The notes under the pieces: generated by a model
Databases searched by the model: none
Told to the model about the DNA's origin: nothing
The model's input: the letters and a program-made list of their open reading frames with translations, nothing else
Translations under genes and position numbers: made by a program
Source: Dactylosporangium siamense
Lineage (GTDB): Bacteria; Actinomycetota; Actinomycetes; Mycobacteriales; Micromonosporaceae
Assembly (NCBI RefSeq): GCF_016862795.1
Contig: NZ_BONQ01000129.1
Span: 62,001-126,000, forward strand
Direction: 5' to 3'
Length of the DNA: 64,000 bases
In this document: positions 1-8,059 of the stretch, one piece after another
Position numbering within the stretch: position 1 is the stretch's first letter
Layout: each line of letters begins with the position of its first letter

Positions 1-125
1 ACATGGCAGACTCCTGATGCTGTGCGAGTACCGCAATGATCGGCGAGAGACTGAGGGTAGCGCGTGGCGACTGCCGTCGATGGCCTCGCGGATGACGCCC
101 ACGTGCCGCAGACGCTGATCGCACC

Positions 126-402
126 TCACTGCGGGACGGGTCGGTACTCCACGACCGGCGGCACCAAATAGCCCGACGTCGCGAACGCGTGCGCGGGTTG
201 GCCGGACGACACCAGCCAGCCGACCTCAGGCACCTCAAACAATGACCACACCGTGGCACCCGGAACGTTCCGTCGGGACGTCGGCCTCATCCGGCGACAA
301 TCCGCGAATCCGGGAAGCCGCCACGATCACGCCATCGTGCTCGATCGTGCCGCACCACTGTGGTGCCTCAGAGGCCGGTTTGCAGGTTTCTTCCATCCAC
401 AT
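126..402 (-). pseudogene. frameshifted small gene, function unknown
   Basis: Reading the minus strand from ATG at 402 (or 396) gives a coherent protein beginning MWMEETCKPASEAPQW. It stays sensible to ...DEADVPTERSG, where the frame is lost. Removing one base in the run near 257-262 restores a second coherent half (...ATVWSLFEVPEVGW...) that ends at the TGA at 126-128. The repaired product is about 91 residues with no recognised family, signal peptide or membrane segment. It diverges from the peptidase gene at 459. A sequencing error could also explain the single indel, so 'pseudogene' is provisional. Confidence 0.45.
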
Positions 403-458
403 CGATGATCCTGTAGCTTCTTGACATCATGTCCGTCGATGTCTGGATGGGAGCTCCC

Positions 459-1295
459 ATGAACCTTTCCGCCGTGCTGTCCCGTGGGGCGGTGGTGTTC
501 GCGCTGCTCGGGGTCGTCGTGCCCTTCGGCGGGCCGGCCGCCGCAGCGCTGCCGGTCGTCGACATGGAGCAGGTCATGCTCGCCGCGCAGGTCGACCCGC
601 CGAAGAGTGGCACCGGGCAGACCCCTGGCGCGGCGGCGAGCGTGCTGGAGGTCGAGCGGGCGCTGTCGGCGAAGGGATTCCTGGCCTCGGGCTCGGTCGA
701 CGGGCACTACGGCACGTCGACCGTCGCGGCGTACGCGGCCTGGCAGCGCTCACTCGGTTACTCGGGCCTGGACGCCAACGGGTATCCGGGTCCGTCGTCG
801 CTGACCACGCTCGGCAGCGGCCGGTACACGGTCACCAGGCCGATCAGCACCGGGTCGCGGACCAGCTCGTACGGTGGCGAACGGGTGAACGCCAGGACCC
901 GCGACATGCTCGCCGCGGCCGATGCCAAGCTGTCCTGGAGCATCACGCTGAGCCAGGGGTCCTACACGTCGTCGAACCCGAGCTCGGCCGGTACCCATGA
1001 CGCGGGCGGAGCGGTGGACATCTCGGTCGCCAGTCTGAGCACCACACAGCGGTGGCAGACCGTCCAGGCGCTGCGGACCGTCGGGTTCGCCGCCTGGCTG
1101 CGCAATCCGTCGCAGGGGGATTGGCCGTACCACATCCATGCCGTCGCGATCTCCGACACCGATCTGGCCACGGGGGCGGCCAACCAGGTGCACGACTACT
1201 ACTTCGGCAAGAACGGGCTGGCCAACCACGCCGCGGACGACACGCCGTCGGCCTATCGGGTGGCGTTCACGTGGTGGGAGAAGTACCAGCGGTAG
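459..1295 (+). CDS. secreted peptidoglycan-binding M15-type peptidase
   Basis: Predicted secreted cell-wall enzyme of 278 residues. I chose the third in-frame ATG (459) because GGATGGGAG lies just upstream and the product then begins with a signal peptide (MNLSAVLSRGAVV..., cleavage near the AAA stretch). Residues about 55-120 form a PG_binding_1 domain. The C-terminal half carries the M15/VanY zinc motifs: SAGTHDAGGAVDIS (H, D ligands) and WPYHIHAV (H). The family cleaves D-Ala-D-Ala or L-Ala-D-Glu bonds in peptidoglycan; which bond is cut here cannot be told. It stands alone, followed by a strong hairpin terminator. Its last 44 codons and the terminator are duplicated at 5037-5238. Confidence 0.85.
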   Translation: MNLSAVLSRGAVVFALLGVVVPFGGPAAAALPVVDMEQVMLAAQVDPPKSGTGQTPGAAASVLEVERALSAKGFLASGSVDGHYGTSTVAAYAAWQRSLGYSGLDANGYPGPSSLTTLGSGRYTVTRPISTGSRTSSYGGERVNARTRDMLAAADAKLSWSITLSQGSYTSSNPSSAGTHDAGGAVDISVASLSTTQRWQTVQALRTVGFAAWLRNPSQGDWPYHIHAVAISDTDLATGAANQVHDYYFGKNGLANHAADDTPSAYRVAFTWWEKYQR

Positions 1296-1306
1296 CCGAT
1301 ATTACG

Positions 1307-1342
1307 ACAACGGCCGACCCCATCGCCGGGGCCGGCCGTTGT
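1307..1342 (+). terminator. hairpin terminator of the M15 peptidase gene
   Basis: A perfect 10-bp stem, ACAACGGCCG / CGGCCGTTGT, with a 16-nt loop begins 11 bp after the stop codon and is followed by a T-rich run. A second copy lies at 5181-5216. Confidence 0.8.
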
Positions 1343-1586
1343 TTCGTCTTCAGCCGCGCCGCAGGCGGCGCACGGTGCCGTTGAAGCGCGATGCTCGACC
1401 CAGCTGCCCTCGGTCGAGTCGGCGACGCAGGCCGGCAGCTCCACCAGCTCCGGCTCCGAGTAGACGGCGGACCTGGACGCCGTGACCGCCGGCCTCACTC
1501 CGCCCTTCAGGTCCGAGCCGGTCGAGGGCAACGACACCGTGAGGCCGACCTCCGGCGGTGCACAGCGAGCAGGATGCGCGAACGTC

Positions 1587-2237
1587 TTATGGGGTTTGGT
1601 GGTGGGCGCCGGGGAAGACGAGGCCGAGTTCGTAGGCGAGGACCGCCGCCTGGGTGCGGTCGCGGGCGCCGAGTTTGTCCAGGATGTTGCCCACGTGCGT
1701 TTTGACGGTCTCGTTGGTGATGTGCAGCGTGGCCGCGATCTCCGAATTGTTCTGCCCGAGCGTGATGTGGCGCAGGACGTCCAGCTCGCGGGGGGTCAGC
1801 CCGGCCACCGTGCTGGATCGGACCGTGCCGGCGAGCGGTGCGGCGATACGGCGCAGCGCGTCGGGAAAGAGCACCGCATCGCGTGTGTGCACGAGCCGGA
1901 TGGCGTCGACCAGCTGCTCGGCGGGTGCGCGTTTGAGCACGTAGCCGGCGGCGCCGGCGCGCAGCGCGCCCCAGACGAGTTGGTCGTGCTCGAAGGTGGT
2001 GACCACGATCACCCGCGTCGTCGGGGCGCGGCGGGCGAGTTCCAGGGTGGCAGCCAGGCCGTCCATGCGTGGCATGCGGACGTCCATCAGCACCACGTCT
2101 GCGCCGGCGCCGGCCTCGACGGCTTCGCAGCCGTCGGCCGCGTCGGCCGCCACTTCGATGTCGTCGTGAAGGGAGAGGATGGTGCGCCATCCCGCGCGGA
2201 TGAGTCTCTCGTCGTCGGCCAGCACCACGCGGATCAC
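1587..2237 (-). CDS. NarL/FixJ (LuxR) family response regulator
   Basis: DNA-binding output partner of the histidine kinase at 2234-3289. The GTG start at 2237 overlaps the kinase TGA (GTGA), so the pair is translationally coupled. The 216-residue product has a receiver domain with the acidic pair DDE near residue 8, phospho-acceptor D52 in LMDVRMPRMDG, the conserved T in VVTTFEHD and K in YVLKRAP. A LuxR helix-turn-helix follows (TPRELDVLRHI...SNETVKTHV-type motif, residues about 150-205). The target genes are unknown; autoregulation or control of the membrane genes at 3377 and 4044 is plausible but not shown. Confidence 0.9.
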   Translation of the reverse strand: MIRVVLADDERLIRAGWRTILSLHDDIEVAADAADGCEAVEAGAGADVVLMDVRMPRMDGLAATLELARRAPTTRVIVVTTFEHDQLVWGALRAGAAGYVLKRAPAEQLVDAIRLVHTRDAVLFPDALRRIAAPLAGTVRSSTVAGLTPRELDVLRHITLGQNNSEIAATLHITNETVKTHVGNILDKLGARDRTQAAVLAYELGLVFPGAHHQTP

Positions 2238-3289
2238 AGCGGCAGCCTCGCCTGGACGCGCCACGTTCCGTCCGCCTGCTGCCAGGTGCATGTGCCGCCG
2301 GCCAGGCGAGCGCGCAGGCGCATACCGGTCAGGCCGCGGCCGGCCTCGCCGGGCGGGCCGACGGTCACGTTGCCCACGGTCAGCACCATTTCGGCGCCGA
2401 CGGCGAGGTCGAGTGTCACCGGGCCGTGCCCGTGCCGCAGGGCGTTGGTCAGCGCTTCCCGGGCGATCGCGAACGCCGCCCGCGACGTTGCGGCCGGGAC
2501 CTTGTCCACATCGCCGACGTTGGCGTGCACGTCCAGGCCGCTGATGAGCATGTCGAGTGCTTCCAGCGTGGGTGGCTGGGCGCCGACGCCGTCGTCGAGC
2601 ACGCTGAGCACGACGTCGAGGTCTTGCTGGGCGTGCCGGGCGGCTGCCGTCAGATGGTCGAGTGATGACACGGCAGCGGTGAGATCGGGCCGTTGCAGCG
2701 CGGCCTGGGCGGCCATGGCCTGCACCAGGACGACGCTGAGCGCGTGACCGACGGCGTCGTGCAGTTCCATGGCGAGGGTCTGGCGGCGGCCGAGTTCGTC
2801 GACCATACGGGACGGTTCGGTGCGCAGCAGCCGGCGCGCCGCCCAGCGTTGGCCGAACCCCGCAGCGACCATTGCGGCCAGGATGGCGGCGGCGGCCAGC
2901 AGGACCTCGGTCGAGTCGCCCGGCGCGCCACGCCGGTATCCGGCGGCGCGGACGAGCTCGGGGGACAGCGCCACCAGACCTGCGCTGAGCGTGGCGCCGC
3001 CGTACAGGTGCAGGCTGGTCAGGGCCGTCAGATAGACGGGGTCGACTCGCTTCGGCACGTCGACGTCGAGCAGCTCGGACAGCGCGGTCACCTCGAGACG
3101 CCGGATCAGCGGCGTCACGGCCAGGAGCACCGCGGCGGGCAGGCACGCCGCCCACCAGGCCAGCACGCGCTGCGGCGTCACCTCCACCAGGATCGGCAGG
3201 CCGAGTGCCACCGCGACCGGCGTCAGCAGCGCGGCGCCCAGCAACTGGTAGATCCCGGCCCGCGCGGCTCGGACGACACGGCGCTTCAC
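2234..3289 (-). CDS. two-component sensor histidine kinase, HisKA_3 type
   Basis: Membrane sensor kinase of about 351 residues. I prefer the GTG at 3289, which starts a short basic N-terminus (VKRRVVRAARAG) before the first membrane helix. Longer reading frames would run into the divergent gene at 3377. About five or six hydrophobic segments fill the first 150 residues. A dimerisation/phosphoacceptor helix follows, with ELHDAVGH (phospho-His near residue 177), the HisKA_3 signature of NarX/DesK-type kinases. The C-terminal ATPase domain has the N-box (AREALTNALRHG) and a G-box (GRGLTGMRLR). There is no recognisable extracellular sensor loop, so the signal may be sensed within the membrane. 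It is coupled to the downstream regulator. Confidence 0.88.
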   Translation of the reverse strand: MKRRVVRAARAGIYQLLGAALLTPVAVALGLPILVEVTPQRVLAWWAACLPAAVLLAVTPLIRRLEVTALSELLDVDVPKRVDPVYLTALTSLHLYGGATLSAGLVALSPELVRAAGYRRGAPGDSTEVLLAAAAILAAMVAAGFGQRWAARRLLRTEPSRMVDELGRRQTLAMELHDAVGHALSVVLVQAMAAQAALQRPDLTAAVSSLDHLTAAARHAQQDLDVVLSVLDDGVGAQPPTLEALDMLISGLDVHANVGDVDKVPAATSRAAFAIAREALTNALRHGHGPVTLDLAVGAEMVLTVGNVTVGPPGEAGRGLTGMRLRARLAGGTCTWQQADGTWRVQARLPL

Positions 3290-3376
3290 GACGACCGACG
3301 GTAGCCCACGCCCCGGACGGCATACTCCCTCGCCAGGGGGAGGCGACCCAGCCGGGCCGCTCCTAGCGTCATCGGC

Positions 3377-3955
3377 ATGACCGACATCGATCAATCAGGC
3401 GGCGGGGCCGCGCCGCCGATGCCCGCCGGGCGGCTGCGTGCCGCTTGGCGGGCCGCGCATGCGCCGGTCGCTGGGGTGCCCCGCTGGGCGCGAGTCGCCG
3501 CGTACGCGGTGCCGTTCGTCGTCCTGCCGTCCAGCCTTTGGCGGCTGCCGGCCGCGTTCCTGCACGGCGGCGGGCTCGGCGTGGAGGTCTACGTCGTCTG
3601 CCTGTCGATCGTGGCGGAGCTGGTGGCGTTCACCGCCGTCGGACTGGTCGCCTCCTGGGGAGAACGATTCCCATCCTGGATTCCCTGGCTTCGTGGCCGG
3701 ACCGTGCCGGCACTGGTGGCCGTCGTTCCCGCGACGGTCGCCGCGGTGTTCCTGACGGTCCTGTGGATCGTCGCCTTCATCGCCGTCTTCCGAGGGGTCA
3801 CGGCGGGAGGCGCACCGGTTCCCTCGGACTTCCCCACCCAGCAGGGCGTCTGGTCGGCCACGATCTTCTACATCTGCTACCTGCCCCTGCTGCTGTGGGG
3901 GCCACTCCTCGCCGTCGTCACCTACGCCTACCATCGACGCCGCCGGCAGCGCTGA
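3377..3955 (+). CDS. four-helix integral membrane protein, unknown function
   Basis: A 192-residue protein with a polar N-terminus of about 40 residues and four membrane segments: VAAYAVPFVVLP, the VEVYVVCLSIVAELVAF region, VPALVAVVPATVAAVFL and IFYICYLPLLLWGPLL. It ends in a very basic tail (YHRRRRQR). I recognise no catalytic motif or named family. It is divergent from the two-component system with 87 bp between starts, so the two-component system could control it. A similar membrane gene follows at 4044 on the same strand. Confidence 0.7.
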   Translation: MTDIDQSGGGAAPPMPAGRLRAAWRAAHAPVAGVPRWARVAAYAVPFVVLPSSLWRLPAAFLHGGGLGVEVYVVCLSIVAELVAFTAVGLVASWGERFPSWIPWLRGRTVPALVAVVPATVAAVFLTVLWIVAFIAVFRGVTAGGAPVPSDFPTQQGVWSATIFYICYLPLLLWGPLLAVVTYAYHRRRRQR

Positions 3956-4043
3956 TGGTGGGGCGCCGGTCGCAGATTCTCGGCTGTGGGCGATCTCAGG
4001 GTGGCTCAGCCCTGGCACAGGCCTGGGCATAGAGACTGCCGGC

Positions 4044-4985
4044 ATGCAGTTGAGGGTCTGGGTTGCGGGGGCGACCGCCGCATTCACTGCGTTGTTCGGC
4101 ATCGGCACAGGCATCGGCGCGTTCGCCGGCCACGACCAATTCGCCGGCTTTCCGCATGCGGCGTGGCCCGGCGCGGCGGTCTTGCTGCTCGCGACCGCTG
4201 CCGTGCTCACTCACCGCCGATGGGCGGCCTGGACGCTTGCCGTCGTGCTGCTCGCCGGTAGCTGCTGGCTGCTGCTCAACCTCGTCGAACTCGCGCTCAC
4301 CGGCACCGTCACCGACCGCCACGGCGACCCGGCCTGGCTCGCGTTCCTGGAACGCCTCGGGCTGACGACCGCCGGCGCCCTCCTGGTCGCGACCACCGTA
4401 CGGCGCCGCACCGCTGGCCTCCGGCCGCTCGCGCACTCCGCCCCCGCGCGGATCCGCCGGATCGCCTACGCCGGCTGTGCGGCGTGGCTACCGTACGGGG
4501 GCGTGCATCTGCTCGGCGCGTTCGGGGTGCCCGGTCTCGAGCCCGAGGGCTTCCGCCCGAGTCCCAGCATGGCGATCGCGCTCTGCGTCGGCCTCAGCCT
4601 GGCCGTGTTTCTGCTGCTCGGCCTGGTCCATCCATGGGGCATGGTGTTCCCCCGCTGGACGATCCTGCTGGCCGGCCGGCGCGTCCCCCGCTTCCTGCCG
4701 ATCGTCCCGGTCTGGCTGATCGCCCCCACGTTCGTGCTGTACGGGCTGGGCGCCGGGGTCTACGTCATGCTGCTGATCGGCGGCGTGCTGCACTGGCACG
4801 GCCGCACCGGCCTCGACGCGGCGGGCTATATCGGCGTGGCCCAGCCGATATCGTTCGCCGGCTATGGGCTGGCGCTGACCGTCTGTGCGGTCTCGTACCA
4901 GCTCAGGACTCGACCGACGCCGGTGACACTCCCGCCGAAGCTGGAAGCGGAATCACCGGAGCCGAGCAGTCGTACTGCACTTTGA
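4044..4985 (+). CDS. multispanning membrane protein, unknown function
   Basis: A 313-residue integral membrane protein with about seven to eight hydrophobic helices, starting MQLRVWVAGATAAFTALFGI. The last 25 residues (…RTRPTPVTLPPKLEAE…) are polar and rich in proline and glutamate. The stop codon overlaps the first two bases of a 50-bp repeat (4984-5033), so the tail may have been remodelled by a rearrangement. It lies 88 bp after the membrane gene at 3377 and could share its transcript. No functional family was recognised. Confidence 0.7.
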   Translation: MQLRVWVAGATAAFTALFGIGTGIGAFAGHDQFAGFPHAAWPGAAVLLLATAAVLTHRRWAAWTLAVVLLAGSCWLLLNLVELALTGTVTDRHGDPAWLAFLERLGLTTAGALLVATTVRRRTAGLRPLAHSAPARIRRIAYAGCAAWLPYGGVHLLGAFGVPGLEPEGFRPSPSMAIALCVGLSLAVFLLLGLVHPWGMVFPRWTILLAGRRVPRFLPIVPVWLIAPTFVLYGLGAGVYVMLLIGGVLHWHGRTGLDAAGYIGVAQPISFAGYGLALTVCAVSYQLRTRPTPVTLPPKLEAESPEPSSRTAL

Positions 4986-5033
4986 CGACCTCGAAGGCGT
5001 TGAACGGGGATTTGGAGGTGTGGACCGTCAATC
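4984..5033. repeat. 50-bp direct repeat, copy A
   Basis: Matches 8010-8059 at 47 of 50 positions in the same orientation. All three differences are silent third-codon changes if the minus strand is read as ...LTVHTSKSPFNAFEVV... (ACG/ACC, CAC/CAT, TTC/TTT). This suggests both copies are pieces of a once-selected coding sequence rather than a random repeat. Copy A starts at the stop codon of the upstream membrane gene and is followed three bases later by the duplicated M15 fragment. Confidence 0.75.
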
Positions 5034-5036
5034 AAC

Positions 5037-5169
5037 TCTGGCCACGGAGGCGGCCAACCAGGTGCACGACTACTACTTCGGCAGGAACGGGCTGGCCAAC
5101 CACGCCGCGGACGACACGCCGTCGGACTATCGGGTGGCGTTCACGTGGTGGGAGAAGGACCAGCGGTAG
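5037..5169 (+). pseudogene. duplicated 3' fragment of the M15 peptidase gene
   Basis: This fragment encodes only the last 43-44 residues of the peptidase at 459-1295 (…ANQVHDYYFGRNGLANHAAD…) and ends at the equivalent stop. It differs by a few bases, such as K-to-R, A-to-D and Y-to-D changes. The similarity continues through the terminator to 5238, so 1163-1364 and 5037-5238 form a 202-bp duplication. It has no start or catalytic residues and should be inactive. Confidence 0.88.
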
Positions 5170-5180
5170 CCGTCACGACA

Positions 5181-5216
5181 ACAACGGCCGACCCGGTCGC
5201 TGGGGCCGGCCGTTGT
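5181..5216 (+). terminator. duplicated hairpin terminator
   Basis: Same 10-bp stem (ACAACGGCCG / CGGCCGTTGT) as at 1307-1342, carried over with the 202-bp duplication. The stem is intact while the loop has drifted. It may now terminate transcription from the membrane gene that ends at 4985. Confidence 0.7.
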
Positions 5217-5310
5217 TTCGGTCGCAGCCGCGCCGCAGACCTGTCGCCTCGGCCCGGACCACGCTGCTCGCGGAGGTCGGTGGCCGACAGCGTCGCGGTG
5301 TCGACATCGG

Positions 5311-5670
5311 TCAGGCCGCGCATGCCGGGATGTGGACGATCTCGATGCGGGAGCCGTCGGGGTCCTCGACGAAGGCGGCGTGGTAGCCCGGTATGTACGG
5401 GAAGATCTGCGGTTCGTGCACGACGGCACCGCCGGCGTCGACGGCTGCCTGGTGCGCGGCGTTGACGATGCCAGGGCTGTCGACGGCAAAGGCGATGTGC
5501 TGGAGGCCGGGTCGGCCGTGGCGGTGCGGGTTGGTGTCGCCGCCCTCTTCCGCGTAGACGAGGACGTCCGGTCCGTCGCCGACGTAGACGAGTGGGCTGG
5601 TGAGACCGCTGCTCCGGGTCAGCCGAGCGGGGCGAGGGCCTGCTCAGCGATTGTCTGCCGGCGAGTCACC
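5311..5670 (-). pseudogene. VOC/glyoxalase-family relic, 5' truncated and frameshifted
   Basis: The minus strand encodes a clear vicinal-oxygen-chelate C-terminus: GLQHIAFAVDS..., VVHEPQIFPYIPGYHAA and FVEDPDGSRIEIVHIP, ending at the TGA at 5311-5313. Upstream, a typical ...RRQTIAEQALAPLG segment lies in another frame and joins at about 5620-5630, so one indel has broken the frame. The expected N-terminal metal-binding His and start codon are absent further upstream. VOC proteins are metal-dependent dioxygenases, lyases or resistance proteins. This copy cannot make a full domain. The stretch 5170-5775 contains no other gene that I can support. Confidence 0.75.
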
Positions 5671-5775
5671 TGCCGTCAGGCCCATGGCCGGGCTTCCTTG
5701 GCTGGCTGCTCGAGCATGACCTGGACCTCGGCGGTGAGCCCAAGCCTGTTCCAGTGGGTGGTCGAAGTCGGTCGG

Positions 5776-6540
5776 CTATCCGGTCACCCAGCGGGCCAGG
5801 AACCGCCCGATGTCGTCGCGCCACAGGTCCACTCCGGTGGCGAAGATTCCATGTCCGGTCATGGGCTCGTCGCCGATGGCCGGATACACCCGGGTCTCGT
5901 GTGGCCGGCCGCACCTGGCCAACTCGGCCCCGATCGCGTAGGTCGGCTGCAGGCTGTGGTCGTTGAACGCCTGGGCCAGAAACAGCGGCGCCGTCCCCGA
6001 CGCCGCCGCGGCCAGCAGTTCCGTCTGCAACGCCGGCGCGTCCGGCCAGCTCATCGACGGTCCGGCAAAGCTCACCCCAGCGCGCAACGGTGCCGGCTCG
6101 CTCAACGCGAGCACGGTCAGCACACCGCCGAACGATGAGCCGGCCACCGCGATCCGCCCGGCGTCCACCTCGGGTCGCGCCGCGACCCACTCCACCGCGG
6201 CCAACACGTCGACCAGTTCCGCCCGCAGGACGGCGACCAGCTGGCGGCCCATCTCCGGACTGCCCCACGGCGCCGGCACCAGATCCGACCAGTAGGGGCC
6301 CGGCTCCTCGTTGTGCCCGCGGCGGATCGGCGCGAACACCGCGCACCCCAGCGCGAGCAGCACCTGAAGACCCGGCAGCGAGGCCGGGCCGAGGCCGATG
6401 CTGCCGTGGTTGAACACCACTGCTGGATGCGGGCCGTCGCCGTCGGGCGTCAGCCAGAAGCCGGCCAGGTCACGCCCTTCGCTGCGGTACGACATACGCC
6501 ACCGCCGGTACGGTTCAAGGTGTTCGGCCGTTGCGCGCAT
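5776..6540 (-). CDS. alpha/beta hydrolase, dienelactone-hydrolase-like
   Basis: A cytosolic hydrolase of 254 residues with no signal peptide. The order of motifs fits the alpha/beta fold: oxyanion region VVFNHGSIG (about 41-49), nucleophile elbow GSSFGG with S136, acid D194 in AFNDH, and H230 in MTGHG. The family hydrolyses esters, lactones or peptides; the substrate is unknown. A shorter start at the Met in RMSYRSEG is possible. It sits alone between the VOC relic and an ankyrin gene, and the 275 bp upstream (6541-6815) holds nothing I recognise. Confidence 0.8.
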   Translation of the reverse strand: MRATAEHLEPYRRWRMSYRSEGRDLAGFWLTPDGDGPHPAVVFNHGSIGLGPASLPGLQVLLALGCAVFAPIRRGHNEEPGPYWSDLVPAPWGSPEMGRQLVAVLRAELVDVLAAVEWVAARPEVDAGRIAVAGSSFGGVLTVLALSEPAPLRAGVSFAGPSMSWPDAPALQTELLAAAASGTAPLFLAQAFNDHSLQPTYAIGAELARCGRPHETRVYPAIGDEPMTGHGIFATGVDLWRDDIGRFLARWVTG

Positions 6541-6815
6541 CGGACCTCCCGAAGACGGAGCCTACCGCGCGTCCGAGGGCACGTCGCGTCATGTCGTCGA
6601 CCCGCCACAGCTGCCGTGCTCGGCCGTGCACACTCGGCGACCACGTCGCTGGCCCGTCACCGGCGACTGTGAGGGGCTCGTGCGGTCGCCGGGTATCACT
6701 GCCGGGCGCTGCGCAGCCGCTGCTGGCAACAATCCGATCCGCCTCCGCCGCCGCGGGACCGTCTCGTCGACGATCTCGTCCACCACCGCCGATCTGGAAC
6801 TGATCTGTCTAGTGG

Positions 6816-7379
6816 CTACTGGCCGCGTTGCTCCAGCAGCGCGGCGCCTTCAGCCCACTCGATTCGATACTTCCTCAGTTGGTGGAGTCCCCGAGCAGCG
6901 TCGATCGGCCGGCCCTGCTTGCCGCCCGCTGCGATGCTGACATCAGCACCTCGCTCCAGCAGATACCGCAAGACGCGGAAGCGCGTGGCCTGCTGCTCGG
7001 GCGTCCACGGCATGGTGCCGGTGCCCGCTGCGAACCACAGCGCGGTGCGTCCAGCGGTGTCGACAGCGTCGAGCGGACAGCCGGCGTCGAGGAGCCTGTC
7101 GATGATCTCCACGCGAGCATCGGCGGCGCCGACCAGACCATGGGCCACCCGATGCAGCGGCGTCTCCTGAAACACCGTCAGCGCCCCGGCGTCCGCGCCG
7201 ACGTCCAGCAGCATCGTGACGACCGCGGACGCCCCCATACCGGCGGCGAAATGCAACGGCGTATACAAACGGAAATTACCTGCGTCGACCACGGCGCCCT
7301 CGGCGATCAACCGAGCTACCTCCTGCACATCGCCCGCCTGGGCGGCGATGTGCAGCGGGCCCTCTCGCAGCGCGTTCAT
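6816..7379 (-). CDS. ankyrin-repeat protein
   Basis: A 187-residue protein made largely of four ankyrin repeats: PLHIAAQAGDVQEVARLI, TPLHFAAGMG...VVTMLLDVGAD, TPLHRVAHG...IIDRLLDAGC and TALWFAAG...RYLLERGAD. Each shows the TPLHxAA turn and the GAD loop. Ankyrin repeats mediate protein-protein binding, and no enzymatic domain is attached. It precedes no obvious partner; the neighbouring 7468-7929 gene is transcribed the same way, upstream of it. In bacteria such small ankyrin proteins often act as inhibitors or immunity factors, but nothing here proves that. Confidence 0.85.
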   Translation of the reverse strand: MNALREGPLHIAAQAGDVQEVARLIAEGAVVDAGNFRLYTPLHFAAGMGASAVVTMLLDVGADAGALTVFQETPLHRVAHGLVGAADARVEIIDRLLDAGCPLDAVDTAGRTALWFAAGTGTMPWTPEQQATRFRVLRYLLERGADVSIAAGGKQGRPIDAARGLHQLRKYRIEWAEGAALLEQRGQ

Positions 7380-7467
7380 CTCCGCACACCAACTTGATCG
7401 ACTTTCGCCAGCCAGGTCCTCCGCGGGAGGCCGACGGCGTGAGCGGTGCCCAAAGTCGGCACTGGCG

Positions 7468-7929
7468 CTAACTTCGTGACTGGTCTTGTTCGCCGTGCGC
7501 GCCGGCAGTGTCTCGCCGGCTTCGGACGAAGTCCATGTATTCGTCGCCGGCGACCGCGTTGTTGACCCAGCGGTCGGGTTGTGCGGTCGTGGATCGCTCG
7601 GCGAGCGCTATCGCTTCGGCCTCGTCCTGGCTGGCGCCGAGTTCGCGGCCTTCGCCTACGTACTCTTGGTCGACCGGGTCGAGGGACATGAGGTTGGGCA
7701 GGTCGCCGAACTCGTCGTCGTCGGGGTCCTGCACGGTGTGCAGGGAGACACGGTACTGACCGTCCATGGGGCTGATCGCGACCCATTGGATGGCGGCCTC
7801 GCCGCCGAGCTGGATGCCACCGAGAAACTGTTCGATGCCGCGTCCGCGGCGCAGGGCCCCGATGGCGAACTGCCGGGTGAGGTAGCGCATCCAGGAAGCG
7901 TAGTGCGGGGAGCACCTGAAGCTGATCAA
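7468..7929 (-). CDS. hypothetical protein, possible immunity-type domain
   Basis: A 153-residue soluble acidic protein I do not recognise. Visible segments include CSPHYASWMRYLTRQFAIG, GGEAAIQWVAISPMDGQYRV, VSLHTVQDPDDDEFGDLPNL, and a C-terminal WVNNAVAGDEYMDFVRSRR. The alternating beta strands and acidic loops resemble small bacterial immunity proteins, and the neighbour is an ankyrin protein, but no toxin gene is visible nearby. The first dozen residues may be an artefact, because a coding relic ends only a few bases upstream (7926-8059); an internal start at the Met of WMRYL is possible. Confidence 0.55.
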   Translation of the reverse strand: MISFRCSPHYASWMRYLTRQFAIGALRRGRGIEQFLGGIQLGGEAAIQWVAISPMDGQYRVSLHTVQDPDDDEFGDLPNLMSLDPVDQEYVGEGRELGASQDEAEAIALAERSTTAQPDRWVNNAVAGDEYMDFVRSRRDTAGAHGEQDQSRS

Positions 7930-8009
7930 GATGCGAGCAGCACGGCGCCGTTCGGCGCCAGGACATCGGCGCTGACTTCGCTGACGGCAGCCGCGGATGC
8001 TGCGAGGTG

Positions 8010-8059
8010 GACGACCTCAAAGGCGTTGAACGGGGATTTGGAGGTATGGACGGTCAATC
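8010..8059. repeat. 50-bp direct repeat, copy B, within a coding relic
   Basis: Matches 4984-5033 at 47 of 50 positions. On the minus strand it reads ...LTVHTSKSPFNAFEVV and continues in frame to a stop at 7926 (…HLAASAAAVSEVSADVLA…), probably the tail of a lost gene. Its right end overlaps the last codons of the beta-lactamase-fold gene that stops at 8054. Confidence 0.7.
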
